64,000 nucleotides of DNA from Fretibacterium fastidiosum (GCF_964642095.1 NZ_OZ209244.1:1550001-1614000), one strand, 5' to 3'; shown: positions 40,145 to 49,572, counted from the stretch's first letter. Notes: generated from the letters alone by a model not told the origin. Made by a program: numbers and translations.

Positions 40145-40920
40145 GTCTGCTGGAAGTTAAAAACCTCTCCATTATGTTCGGCGGCCTTTGTGCGGTAGAC
40201 GACTTTAATTTAGAAGTGGAGAAGGGCGAACTGATTGCCGTGATTGGCCCCAATGGTGCCGGAAAAACCACCGTGTTCAATATGCTCACCGGCATCTATA
40301 AGCCCACCTCTGGTGTCATCACACTGGAGGGGGAAAACATGGTGGGACTGAAGCCCTATCAGTTTGCGCAGAGTGGTATCGCCCGCACGTTTCAAAACAT
40401 TCGGTTGTTTTCCAATGCCACGGTGGCTGACAACGTAAAGATGGCCCATACTATGCGCAACAAACAAAATATCTTCAAATGTCTTCTGCGTACTCCTGGC
40501 ATGATCCGCAGCGAACGGGCATTGGACGAAAAGGTGATGGAACTGCTGTCGCGCCTGGGCCTAGCGGATAAGGCGGATATCCCGGCTAAAAACCTGCCTT
40601 ATGGAGATCAGCGGCGTCTTGAGATTGCGCGTGCGCTGATGACCGCTCCAAAGATACTGTTGTTGGACGAACCTGTGGCGGGCATGATCACTGCGGAACT
40701 GGAGGATATGGCTCAACTGGTCTCCAAGATTCGGCGGGACTTCGGCCTGACCATTATCCTCATCGAACATCACATGAACTTTGTTATGCCCATCGCTGAC
40801 CGAATAAAGGTGCTGGATTTTGGGAAAACCATTGCTGAAGGTCTGCCGTCTGAGGTGCAGACCAATCCTCTCGTCATTGAGGCCTACCTTGGAGGGGGAT
40901 ACCAAGATGCCAATGCTTGA
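40141..40920 (+). CDS. livG: ABC transporter ATP-binding protein, LivG-like
   Basis: 259 residues. Walker A is VIGPNGAGKTTVFNMLTG, the LivG-type Q loop region is GIARTFQNIRLFSNATVADN, the signature is LPYGDQRRLEIARAL and Walker B is ILLLDEPVAGM. H loop is IIIEHHMNFVM. One of the two ATPases powering import. Overlaps livM by 4 bases and livF by 14. Confidence 0.95.
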   Translation: MSLLEVKNLSIMFGGLCAVDDFNLEVEKGELIAVIGPNGAGKTTVFNMLTGIYKPTSGVITLEGENMVGLKPYQFAQSGIARTFQNIRLFSNATVADNVKMAHTMRNKQNIFKCLLRTPGMIRSERALDEKVMELLSRLGLADKADIPAKNLPYGDQRRLEIARALMTAPKILLLDEPVAGMITAELEDMAQLVSKIRRDFGLTIILIEHHMNFVMPIADRIKVLDFGKTIAEGLPSEVQTNPLVIEAYLGGGYQDANA

Positions 40921-41617
40921 AGTACGGGATCTGCAGGTCTCCTACGGTGCCATTCAGGCAGTGCAGGGGGTATCCTTTGAAATGGACAAAGGAGAGATCG
41001 TGGCGCTGATTGGCTCCAACGGCGCGGGGAAGTCCACGATTCTACGCACAATATCCGGTCTGGAACACGCTAAAAACGGCTCTATCGTATTCCAAGGTGC
41101 AGAATTAACAAAAATGAAGCCTCATAAAATTGTGGAGTTGGGGATATCCCATGTGCCGGAGGGGCGGCGGGTGTTCCCCAGGATGACTGTGACGGAGAAC
41201 CTCCTCATGGGAGCCACCTTGGCAACGGATAAGCAGGCCGTCAGAGATGACTTGGAGCGGGTGTTTTGCATTTTTCCCCGTTTGAAGGAAAGGGCAGGAC
41301 AGGAGGCTGGTACACTGTCCGGCGGCGAACAGCAGATGCTGGCGTTGGGCAGGGCGCTGATGACTAACGGGACGCTCCTGATGCTGGATGAACCCTCAAT
41401 GGGGCTTGCGCCTATCGTCGTTGAAGACATCTTCCGCGTAATCAAGCAGATCAACGAGAACGGCGCCAGCATACTGCTCATTGAGCAGAATGCTTTCCTG
41501 GCTTTGACGACCGCCTCGCGCGCTTACGTGCTGGAGACTGGAACTATCACAATGCAGGGTGCTGCAAAGGATCTTTTGACGGATGAGCGTGTAAGGGCGG
41601 CCTATCTTGGAGTCTAA
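40907..41617 (+). CDS. livF: ABC transporter ATP-binding protein, LivF-like
   Basis: 236 residues. Walker A LIGSNGAGKSTILRTISG, LivF-specific SHVPEGRRVFPRMTVTENLL, signature TLSGGEQQMLALGRALM and Walker B LMLDEPSMGLAPIVVEDIF are all intact. Pairs with LivG. ATG 40907 lies inside the end of livG, 6 bases after a GGAGGGGG run. After its stop comes a 233-base gap (41618-41850) with no visible gene, then the second aldolase. Confidence 0.95.
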   Translation: MPMLEVRDLQVSYGAIQAVQGVSFEMDKGEIVALIGSNGAGKSTILRTISGLEHAKNGSIVFQGAELTKMKPHKIVELGISHVPEGRRVFPRMTVTENLLMGATLATDKQAVRDDLERVFCIFPRLKERAGQEAGTLSGGEQQMLALGRALMTNGTLLMLDEPSMGLAPIVVEDIFRVIKQINENGASILLIEQNAFLALTTASRAYVLETGTITMQGAAKDLLTDERVRAAYLGV

Positions 41618-41850
41618 GGTAAACAGTCGTGCCCCCATAGGTCAACGTGCTTCAGCTTCAGAGGTGCATTTAAAAAGCGATGGGACACGCACCGTGTGTG
41701 AGGCTGTTGCAGGGGATTTTTGGCGATGAGTGGGGTTCTCATTCATTCAGTCATGGGTTTTAACGTCCTGCATGATACATCCCTGTGAAAATCGGCATGG
41801 TGTGCTGAAGGTAGGGGCAGGTTATGCCAGTGTATTAAGAGGTGATTGCT

Positions 41851-42813
41851 ATGATTGACGTAATCAAAAAAATCAGGGACATCGGCATAGTCCCTGTAGT
41901 GAAGCTGGACTCTTCGGAGCAGGCTGTCCCCCTGGGGAAAGCGCTGATCGCGGGCGGTATCCCCATTGTCGAGGTGACGTTCCGCACAGACGCGGCGGAG
42001 GAGTCCATCAAGAAGCTCGTAGCGGAGCTACCCGAAATCATGGTCGGCGCCGGCACTGTGACCACCATCGACCAGGCGAAGCGTGCTTGGGCTGCGGGAG
42101 CAAAGTTCATGGTCTCCCCCGGTTTCAACCCCAACGTCGTGCGCTGGTGCATCGAGAACAATATTCCAATAACTCCCGGCGTCAACAGCCCCTCTCAGAT
42201 AGAGCAGGGCATTGAGTCGGGGCTTTCCGTTCTGAAGTTTTTCCCTGCGGAGCAATCGGGCGGTGTGAATACGCTGAAAGCTTTCGCCGGGCCGTACGGC
42301 AGCGTTATGTACATACCGACCGGCGGCGTGAACCTTAAGAACATGTGTTCTTACCTCGCGTTTAAGAACGTCCTTGCAGTTGGAGGGAGCTGGATGGTAA
42401 AGCCCGATACCATAGCCGCAGGAAAGTACGATGAGATAACAAAGCTTTGCCGTGAAGCCGTCATAACAGGACTGGGTTTTGAGCTGCGTCACGTCGGGAT
42501 CAACGACCCGGACGAGGACGCAGCCAGGAGGGACGCTGCACGGATGGAGGAACTGTTCAGTTTTACGTCAAAACCCGGAAATTCGAGCATCTTCGCAGGT
42601 GTCGGGTTCGAGTTTATGAAAAGCCCTTACCTGGGGAAGAACGGGCACATCGCCATTGCGACGTACAGCGTTGACCGCGCCGTTGCCTGGCTGGCCAACC
42701 TGGGCGTTAAGACGAGGCCGGATACGGAAAAGCGCGACAGCATGGGCTCTCTCACAGTCGCTTACCTTGACGAGGAGATAGGCGGCTTCGCCGTCCATCT
42801 GGTAAGGAGGTAG
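41851..42813 (+). CDS. KDPG/KHG aldolase with extra C-terminal VOC-like domain
   Basis: 320 residues. Residues 1-205 are an Eda-type aldolase: IVPVVKLDSSEQAVPLGKAL, IPIVEVTFRTDAAEES with the catalytic Glu, MVGAGTVTTIDQAKRAW and the Schiff-base Lys in SGLSVLKFFPAEQSGG. Residues about 208-320 are a second domain: FELRHVGINDPDEDAAR, GFEFMKSPYLGKNGHIAIAT, DEEIGGFAVHLVRR, which looks like half of a vicinal-oxygen-chelate (glyoxalase-like) module. Similar two-domain aldolases occur in some Firmicutes, as I recall. ATG 41851 follows AAGAGG. It may be the main KDPG or hydroxyglutarate aldolase of the cluster, the first copy being a paralogue. Confidence 0.85.
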   Translation: MIDVIKKIRDIGIVPVVKLDSSEQAVPLGKALIAGGIPIVEVTFRTDAAEESIKKLVAELPEIMVGAGTVTTIDQAKRAWAAGAKFMVSPGFNPNVVRWCIENNIPITPGVNSPSQIEQGIESGLSVLKFFPAEQSGGVNTLKAFAGPYGSVMYIPTGGVNLKNMCSYLAFKNVLAVGGSWMVKPDTIAAGKYDEITKLCREAVITGLGFELRHVGINDPDEDAARRDAARMEELFSFTSKPGNSSIFAGVGFEFMKSPYLGKNGHIAIATYSVDRAVAWLANLGVKTRPDTEKRDSMGSLTVAYLDEEIGGFAVHLVRR

Positions 42814-43301
42814 CCGAGCTTTGCGATACCGAATGCAACGGCAGGGGATGGAAGATAAAAAGGTCCGTAGGTGACAGCCATTCACGGTAAATGAGGTTTA
42901 CAGATTGCAGCAGCGCTGTCATTCTTTCCACGCCCCCTTTCGGGAAGGGGCCCAAGCGCTTCTTCGCCCGATGATTCCGGGTGCCTCTCCTGCGCGTTCT
43001 TCGATCGGCGCAGCGGAAACGTCGTCCAGCCCGTAGCCCCTCACCGGCGAGAAGGCCTCAACCAACAAGAAGACCTCAAAAAGCGAGGTCCTGCCTCGCG
43101 ACAGGCAGGACCTCAAGTCAGGAATAGAGCGCGCCAAAGACGCCCTCCGGTGAGGGAGGCGTGTGCGCGGGGAGCCGTTCGTCCGTCTCAGCGGCCTCCC
43201 GCACCGACGGTTGCGTTACTTCTTTGGGTCCTTCGCCATCCGCTCTTGGGAGAGGGACGTTTTGCCTTGCCCAAGAGCCTGTATGGATACAAAATGCGAT
43301 C
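42814..43301. other. 488-base intergenic region at the end of the catabolic cluster
   Basis: No gene supported. It has a CCCCTTTCGGGAAGGGG hairpin near 42937-42954 and the terminator at 43078-43114. Composition rises from the AT-richer cluster to GC-rich sequence, marking the cluster's right border. Confidence 0.4.
43078..43114 (-). terminator. Terminator for the protease gene
   Basis: Perfect 12-bp stem GAGGTCCTGCCT / AGGCAGGACCTC with a six-base loop; on the reverse strand it is followed by GC and five T residues. Confidence 0.75.
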
Positions 43302-46220
43302 CTACCGGCAGCGTCTGCGAAGGAACGGAGCCGCTATGGACAGCAGGAGCAGCCCGCCGAGGCCGGCATTGCATCCGCCGCTCCCGGAGGCCTTTTTCTC
43401 CTCGGGTTTCGCCTCGGGCTCCTGCTTCTTCATGGACTTCAGGAGGATTCCCTGGTCGCCCAGGCCGATGGTCCTCTCGCCCTCGACGCCCTCCAGCCTG
43501 CAGCGTATCGCCCGGATGCTGGCCGTATCCCACTGGCCCCTGGCCACCTTGCCCGAGATACGAAGCCCGTAGCTCGAGGCCTGGGCAGATGTAACCTCCT
43601 GCTCCAGGGCCTCTGCCTCCAGCCCCTCCGCCAAGGCCCTCGCGCTGCCTTCCTGGATGGCCTCGACCGTGAGCGTCCCGGGGACGAACCCGGTGGCGTC
43701 CGCCTTCAGGGAACCCGCGACCGGCGGCTTGGGCAGCGATATCCTCACCTGCAGCCTCACGGGCACGTTCCCCGCAGCGTCCGGCTCACCAACGGAGATT
43801 CCCCACTGCTCCGGGTCCCTGGGGACGGCGTTGTCGTCCGGGTTTGTCGGCTCATTCGGCCTGGGCGTGTCCGGCGACGGCTTGTCGGGCTTGCCGGGAG
43901 AGGGCTCCGTGGGCTTGTCCGGGGCTGACTGATCGGGCTTGTCCGGCGTGGGGTTCTGAGGGTTGGGAGTGGGCCCGGGATTGGGGTTGGGTTGTGGGTT
44001 GGGCCCAGGGTTGGGATTGGGGTTCGGGTTCGGGTTCGGGTTCGGCTGCGGCGTGGGATCGGAAGGGTCCTTGAAGCCGCGCATATCCCTGATCATTATT
44101 GGGGATGGAGTCAGCGTCGCCTCCATCACGTCATCCCACTCCCTGACCCTGTATCGGATGGAGGCGATCCCGAATTCCTTGAGCCGGGCAGTCGGTATCC
44201 TGCCTCTCCAGATGAGCCGCCAACCGCTTCCGTCCTGTGCGTAGTCGAAGTACGCCGCCTGGATCAACTCACTTCCCGGGACGTCAACGACCTGGACGTC
44301 GGGACTCGACGGGCTGCGCCACCCCGTATTGAAGGGGACCTCCACCCAGACTCGACAGGTGTCTTCATAAGAGTCCTCGTTGACGTAAACCTTCCAGCTC
44401 TCCTTTTTCAAGACCACCGGGGACGGCGGAATGGGCGGATACCCCGCGATCCTGCGGAGAAGCATGGGCGCACCCTGCAGTTTTGCGGCGAAGCTGCGGT
44501 TATCGACCTCGTAGGTGAGCCTCCTGAGGACGGTATAGTCCAACAGGTCCTCCGAGATTGTCCCCTCGATGCGGATTCGCCCTATCTCTGAGGAAACGTC
44601 CAGGACAGCCTGAACGCTCTCCGGGTCGTTCCTCCAGAAAACCTTTACGGCACCGGGCGCTTTGCCCTTCAAGGGCTTAAGGTCGAAGCTCGCCGTGAGG
44701 ACGACCTTTTTATATCCCGCCCTTCCGGGCCCCACAGAGATGTTCCAGGAGTCCCGCGGGACCTCGATGGGGTGAGGGGAGGTGGAGCCTCCGGTCTTGA
44801 GCCGATCGTACGCACCCTTCACGTCCAGCATTCCCCAGACGGAAATTTTTTGCCCCAGCGCGTTGAGCCCCTTGTGATTGGAGCTCTCCGAGTCGGGGTT
44901 CGCGACGGGGTTGATATCCCGGTTCGCCCCCTCCAGGATGGCCGCCTTGAGCTCCGAGGCCTTTTTGTCCGGGAAGGCGGAGGCCAGAAGGGAGACCGCC
45001 CCCGCCACGTGGGGCGCCGCCATGGAGGTCCCGTTCCACTGGACGTAATCCTTGTTGTACGGCGAACCGTTCTCGTCCGGCGCAACCTTCGGAATCGTGC
45101 TCAGGATGCCGACCCCCGGGGCCGCGATGTCCACGTTCGTGTCGCTCCAGTTGCTGAAGGAGGCCCCTTGATCGTCGCTCCGCATGGCGCCCACGACAAC
45201 GAGGTTATCGATCCCGATGTAGGAGGCCGGGTAGTTGTAATAGCCCTGGATGACGCTCCTCGAGTAATCCGTGAAGGGCGCCGGCCTGCCGACCTCAAGG
45301 CCCTCGTTTCCGGCCGCGACCACGATCACGGTCCGATCCAGGTCGCTCAGCGCCTTGTAGGCCCGCCACATGGGCGATCCAACGTTTTTCCCCGGACTGT
45401 TGCGCTCGTATCCTCCAAGCGACAGGTTCACGGCGGGGACCTTCAAGGAGGGGTTCCCTTGCAGGAGCTTCGTCAGGTAGTCGAGGGCCTTCGCGATGTC
45501 GGCGTCCGACGCGCCGTCCTTCCCGTCCGGAAAGACCTTGAGCGCGATGATCCCCCCGTTCCAGTTGAGCCCGACCACGCCCTTGGCGTTGTTCCCCGTC
45601 GCCGCGATGGTCCCGGAGACGTGGGACCCGTGGCCCTTCCTGTCCTCGATGTCCTTTTCCTCTCCACCGCAGCAGTTGCGGCTGTACTTCAAGCTGAAGC
45701 GGTCCTTCAGGTCCTCGTGGTCCCTGGCGATGCCCGTATCGATGACCGCCGTGTAGACGTCCGGACTGCCCGTCGTCGTATCCCACACCTCCGGGGCTCT
45801 GATCTTCTTCATCCCCCAAAGGCTGCCGTCCGCATACTGGGGGTCGTCCGGGCTTTTCAAAGGGTAGACCCTGTAGTTCGGAGAGGCGGCCAGGACGTTG
45901 GGGTTCTTCTCCAATTCCCGGACTAGCTCCTCCGTTGTCTTATGGTCCGACGCCACCAGGGCGAAGACCTCCCTGCCGGATGCCTCGGACAGCGCGGGAT
46001 ACGTGCTGAGGACCCGGGCCCGGGCGGAGGCCGCCACGCGGTTCAGCTGGCTTCGGGCCCCCCCGTGGGAGACGTCCGCGGCCGTCACGTGCGAGACCCC
46101 GCCCTTCAGCACCACCAGGGCCTGCCCCTCGACGTACTCCGAGCGCTCCGATCCCCAGGCCGTTGCCGACAGCAGACAGGCCAGCAGGACCGAGAGCCAA
46201 CACCTGCAACGCTTCAACAT
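43302..46220 (-). CDS. Secreted subtilisin-like (S8) serine protease with Synergist-CTERM sorting signal
   Basis: 972 residues. Signal peptide 1-24 (LSVLLACLLSATAWG), propeptide-like region to about 130, then a complete S8 domain: Asp in TAVIDTGIARDHEDL, His in KGHGSHVSGTIAATG, Asn in VVAAGNEGLEVG, Ser in WNGTSMAAPHVAGAVSLLAS. Next a beta-rich middle (about 480-720), a Pro/Asn/Gly-Asn-Pro linker (PNPNPNPNPNPGPNPQ), a TP/DKP-rich stretch and a beta domain. The C-terminus SGSGGCNAGLGGLLLL plus a basic end is the Synergist-CTERM type anchor, where the Cys is probably processed or lipid-linked at the cell surface. ATG 46220 follows AAAGGAG. The last ~320 residues nearly repeat those of the next gene. 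Confidence 0.9.
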   Translation of the reverse strand: MLKRCRCWLSVLLACLLSATAWGSERSEYVEGQALVVLKGGVSHVTAADVSHGGARSQLNRVAASARARVLSTYPALSEASGREVFALVASDHKTTEELVRELEKNPNVLAASPNYRVYPLKSPDDPQYADGSLWGMKKIRAPEVWDTTTGSPDVYTAVIDTGIARDHEDLKDRFSLKYSRNCCGGEEKDIEDRKGHGSHVSGTIAATGNNAKGVVGLNWNGGIIALKVFPDGKDGASDADIAKALDYLTKLLQGNPSLKVPAVNLSLGGYERNSPGKNVGSPMWRAYKALSDLDRTVIVVAAGNEGLEVGRPAPFTDYSRSVIQGYYNYPASYIGIDNLVVVGAMRSDDQGASFSNWSDTNVDIAAPGVGILSTIPKVAPDENGSPYNKDYVQWNGTSMAAPHVAGAVSLLASAFPDKKASELKAAILEGANRDINPVANPDSESSNHKGLNALGQKISVWGMLDVKGAYDRLKTGGSTSPHPIEVPRDSWNISVGPGRAGYKKVVLTASFDLKPLKGKAPGAVKVFWRNDPESVQAVLDVSSEIGRIRIEGTISEDLLDYTVLRRLTYEVDNRSFAAKLQGAPMLLRRIAGYPPIPPSPVVLKKESWKVYVNEDSYEDTCRVWVEVPFNTGWRSPSSPDVQVVDVPGSELIQAAYFDYAQDGSGWRLIWRGRIPTARLKEFGIASIRYRVREWDDVMEATLTPSPIMIRDMRGFKDPSDPTPQPNPNPNPNPNPNPGPNPQPNPNPGPTPNPQNPTPDKPDQSAPDKPTEPSPGKPDKPSPDTPRPNEPTNPDDNAVPRDPEQWGISVGEPDAAGNVPVRLQVRISLPKPPVAGSLKADATGFVPGTLTVEAIQEGSARALAEGLEAEALEQEVTSAQASSYGLRISGKVARGQWDTASIRAIRCRLEGVEGERTIGLGDQGILLKSMKKQEPEAKPEEKKASGSGGCNAGLGGLLLLSIAAPFLRRRCR

Positions 46221-46257
46221 CGAAACACTCCTTTACCCATACTTTCGACAGCAACAA

Positions 46258-46295
46258 ATGCGGCCCCGCCCCCAAAAGCACGGCGGGGGCCGCAT
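46258..46295 (-). terminator. Hairpin between the protease and passenger genes
   Basis: ATGCGGCCCCGCC ... GGCGGGGGCCGCAT, a 13-bp stem with one bulged C, followed on the reverse strand by TTTGTTG. It lies downstream of the passenger gene, 14 bases after its stop. Confidence 0.6.
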
Positions 46296-46308
46296 GACGT
46301 AAACCGTT

Positions 46309-49300
46309 TTACTTCGCTTTATGTGCCCTGCGGTACGGAAGCAGAACCGCAGCGACCAGCAGGAGCAGCCCGCCAAAGCCGGCGTCGCATCCGCCGCTCC
46401 CAGAGGTCTTTTTCTCCTCGGGTTTCGCCTCGGGCTCCTGCTTCTTCATGGACTTCAGGAGGATTCCCTGGTCGCCCAGGCCGATGGTCCTCTCGCCCTC
46501 GACGCCCTCCAGCCTGCAGCGTATCGCCCGGATGCTGGCCGTATCCCACTGGCCCCTGGCCACCTTGCCCGAGATCCGAAGCCCGTAGCTCGAGGCCTGG
46601 GCAGATGCAGCCTCCTGTTCCATAGCCTCTGCCTCCAGCCCCTCCGCCAAGGCCTTCGCGCCGCCTTCCTGAACGGCCTCGACCGTGAGCGTCCCGGGGA
46701 CGAACCCGGTGGCGTCCGCCTTCAGGGAACCCGCGACCGGCGGCTTGGGCAGCGATATCCTCACCTGCAGCCTCACGGGCACGTTCCCCGCAGCGTCCGG
46801 CTCACCAACGGAGATTCCCCACTGCTCCGGGTCCCTGGGGACGGCGTTGTCGTCCGGGTTTGTCGGCTCATTCGGCCTGGGCGTGTCCGGCGACGGCTTG
46901 TCGGGCTTGCCGGGAGAGGGCTCCGTGGGCTTGTCCGGGGTCGGCCGATCGGGCTTGTCCGGCGTGGGGTTCTGAGGGTTGGGAGTGGGGCCGGGATTGG
47001 GGTTGGGCCCAGGGTTGGGATTGGGTTGGGGATTGGGCCCTGGGTTGGGGTTGGGCTGCGGCACGGGATTCTCCGGGGCCTTGACGTCCTCGAAGACCTC
47101 GAGCAGGATCGTGAACTTATCGTCGTCCAGGTGAACCCGGGCGCTTGCGTCCTCAGAGGCGGCATTGCCCGGGACGATGTCCTTCGAGGCGTTCAGCCAG
47201 GAGACCCGGACCTTCGTAAAGCTCTCCCCCGTCGCCTTGTCCTTGGTGCGCAGCTTCTTCCATTCCTTCGCCTCGACGGAACCGATCAGGGATATCCAGC
47301 CTTTTTTGAGCGTCCTGGCGGTGAGCTGCGAGGGGTCCAGCTGGATGGTCAGTCGGGGATCAACGCCGTCCAGGTAGTAATAGTCGATGGTCTTGGCCTT
47401 GAAGATGGGGCTCCTGTCCGCCGCCTCGGCGCGCGTGCCGGCGACGTCGCCGTCATTGGGAACGACGCCGATGCAGCTGTATTTCCCCAGGCTCAGCTCC
47501 ACGTTTTTGGAGAGGTCCCTGACGCCCCTGCCCAGAGAAAATGTTCTGGCCAGGGCCCTGTTCCCTATCCCGATATTGATGCGGGCAAGGGGTTCGTTTC
47601 CCGATGCCGTCCTCTCCGGAAGGCCGCTCAGACGCAATTCTCCGCCGCGGACATGGATATTCAGGGGACTCGTCCAGTTGAACCTCCTGCCCTCGCCGCC
47701 GAACTCCACCGCGCCGCTCAGGTTTTGGCTGCCGCCCGTAATGGCCGAATTGATCGTGAGGGGACCTGATTGAAATTTGCCGCTTGGCAGCTTTTTGTGT
47801 GTGTTGACGGCAATGTCCCTGAAGGACAACACCTGCCCCTGCTCGGCCGCCAGCATGCCGCCGAACTTGACCTCGGCCTTGCCGGCCACCTCCAGAGTCT
47901 TCGCGGCCACCAGGGTGGCTCCGCCTCCCGTCTCGAAGCCGTCCTCTTCCTTGATGGCTCCGACCGTCACCTTGCCCCCTCCGATGGACCCGGCGCCTGC
48001 AAGCTCCAGGACCCCATTGACCACCAGGGTCTCGCCCTCGGCGAAGATTTTGTTCTTTGGGTTGTTGAGGAACAGGGTTAGGTTTCTCCCCGAGTAATCC
48101 TTGTTCTGGAACGTAAAGTCCCGGGGATGTCGTTTCCCAAGTCGGGAATCGAGCACCAGGTGAAACTTGCCCTTCAGCAGCCCGTCCACGTGCGAGTCGT
48201 TCCCGTCCAGGGTCACCACGACGTAGGGGTAATGGAGCTGTCCGCCCACGGCATAGGGTTTTGCCTCGAACGTGGAGTCAGGCTCGGTGTTCAGCTGGCT
48301 GAAGATCTGGCTGCGGTCCACGGCGACGCTGGCGCCCTTCCTGATCCAGAGAGGGTTGTAGAAGTGACAAGTCACATAATTGCTCTCCGTGTGAAGCGCC
48401 TTCTCCCTCAGAAGTCCCCGGTTGAAGGACTCGGTGTCCGCCAGGGATCCGCTGCCCTGGAAGGATGCCCAGACCCTGCCCAGGGAGCCGCGGAAGTGGT
48501 CGCCGGGGACCTTGAACTCCCCGCCACGGACGATCAGGCTGCCCTCCCGCACGTCCGTGCCGCCCAAATGGTGCGCCCCGTCCAGGGCCCTGGCCTCGAG
48601 GCCCTTGTCCCCGGCGTTCGCGAGGTTGGGTGTCCGCGCGTCGGAATCGATCGTCAGCGTCCCCTTGCCCGTCTTGACCAGGCGGACAAAACCCTTGCCC
48701 GACGTGGACCCGTAGAAGTCGTTGTCGAACGCCTCGAGCTCCGCCAACTCATCCCCCAGAGCCATGGCCCTGGGCCTCCTGACCTGCCTTTGGCCCAGGC
48801 CGTGCCGAAGGGTCAGCTCCTGCTGGTCAGGGGCGTCCAGGATGCCATAGGTGAGGCGCTCGTTCCCCACGTCCTCGCTTTCGACGAACAGCAGCAGGGG
48901 TTGTCCCTCGGCCCTTGCTGCCCCCAGGGTTAGGGGAAGGGGACCGTCGGCCGCCAGGGTGGGGGCGTTCGCCGAGTACGGCGCGCTCAGGATGCCGACC
49001 CATCCCTGTCCGAGGGCGTCGTTGGCCGCGCTCAGCACGCCGCCTCGGATCAGCGTCCCCCCGCTGTAATGGGTCCTGTACTCCTCCTCCGAAGGGTTGT
49101 CCCCGTTCGACCCTCTGACGACGACCCTCCTGCCGGCGTCGGAACTCACGAGGAGCTGGAAGGTTTTGTTCCCCGCATCGCCGTCGAGGGACTTTTGCGC
49201 GCCGGGAGCCACGACCAGGGACCCGCTGCCCGCAGCCGTAAGCTGGAGCACCCGCGTCCTGCCGGGCTCGCCCTTGACGGCCCCCTCGAAGCGTCCCCCT

Positions 49301-49470
49301 CCCCGGATGGTGTTGAAGACGCCGTCGTCGTCCGTGGGCGTCAGGGTGAAATCGGCACCATTCGTCGTCCCCGGGGGGACCTCCAGAACGCTTGCCGTGG
49401 CCCAGGCGGTACCGACCGCCAGCGCGCCTGTCAGCGCGAGCCAACCCAACACTTTTCGCTTACCTCTCAA
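46309..49470 (-). CDS. Large secreted passenger-like protein with Synergist-CTERM sorting signal
   Basis: 1053 residues, no enzyme motif. Signal peptide 1-26 (WLALTGALAVGTAWATA). The body is beta-strand-rich with autotransporter-type repeats, for instance YSGGTLIRGGVLSAANDALG and RLVKTGKGTLTIDSDAR, LGGTDVREGSLIVRGGEF, which suggest a right-handed beta-helix. Then a Pro-Asn-Pro-Gly linker and the domain nearly identical to that of the protease, ending SGSGGCDAGFGGLLLL and a basic tail, the Synergist-CTERM anchor. There is no autotransporter barrel. TTG 49470 is the start, 8 bases after AAGGAGGG. Probably a surface adhesin or structural protein. It is upstream of the protease and both are probably on one transcript. 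Confidence 0.82.
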   Translation of the reverse strand: MRGKRKVLGWLALTGALAVGTAWATASVLEVPPGTTNGADFTLTPTDDDGVFNTIRGGGRFEGAVKGEPGRTRVLQLTAAGSGSLVVAPGAQKSLDGDAGNKTFQLLVSSDAGRRVVVRGSNGDNPSEEEYRTHYSGGTLIRGGVLSAANDALGQGWVGILSAPYSANAPTLAADGPLPLTLGAARAEGQPLLLFVESEDVGNERLTYGILDAPDQQELTLRHGLGQRQVRRPRAMALGDELAELEAFDNDFYGSTSGKGFVRLVKTGKGTLTIDSDARTPNLANAGDKGLEARALDGAHHLGGTDVREGSLIVRGGEFKVPGDHFRGSLGRVWASFQGSGSLADTESFNRGLLREKALHTESNYVTCHFYNPLWIRKGASVAVDRSQIFSQLNTEPDSTFEAKPYAVGGQLHYPYVVVTLDGNDSHVDGLLKGKFHLVLDSRLGKRHPRDFTFQNKDYSGRNLTLFLNNPKNKIFAEGETLVVNGVLELAGAGSIGGGKVTVGAIKEEDGFETGGGATLVAAKTLEVAGKAEVKFGGMLAAEQGQVLSFRDIAVNTHKKLPSGKFQSGPLTINSAITGGSQNLSGAVEFGGEGRRFNWTSPLNIHVRGGELRLSGLPERTASGNEPLARINIGIGNRALARTFSLGRGVRDLSKNVELSLGKYSCIGVVPNDGDVAGTRAEAADRSPIFKAKTIDYYYLDGVDPRLTIQLDPSQLTARTLKKGWISLIGSVEAKEWKKLRTKDKATGESFTKVRVSWLNASKDIVPGNAASEDASARVHLDDDKFTILLEVFEDVKAPENPVPQPNPNPGPNPQPNPNPGPNPNPGPTPNPQNPTPDKPDRPTPDKPTEPSPGKPDKPSPDTPRPNEPTNPDDNAVPRDPEQWGISVGEPDAAGNVPVRLQVRISLPKPPVAGSLKADATGFVPGTLTVEAVQEGGAKALAEGLEAEAMEQEAASAQASSYGLRISGKVARGQWDTASIRAIRCRLEGVEGERTIGLGDQGILLKSMKKQEPEAKPEEKKTSGSGGCDAGFGGLLLLVAAVLLPYRRAHKAK

Positions 49471-49572
49471 AACGATGTCCCTCCTTACAAGATTGGAACC
49501 TCCTCCTCAAGACGAAAGCCAGAGGGAAATGTTCCTTTGCCGCTAAGAGATGATTTTGAAAAACGAACTGAG

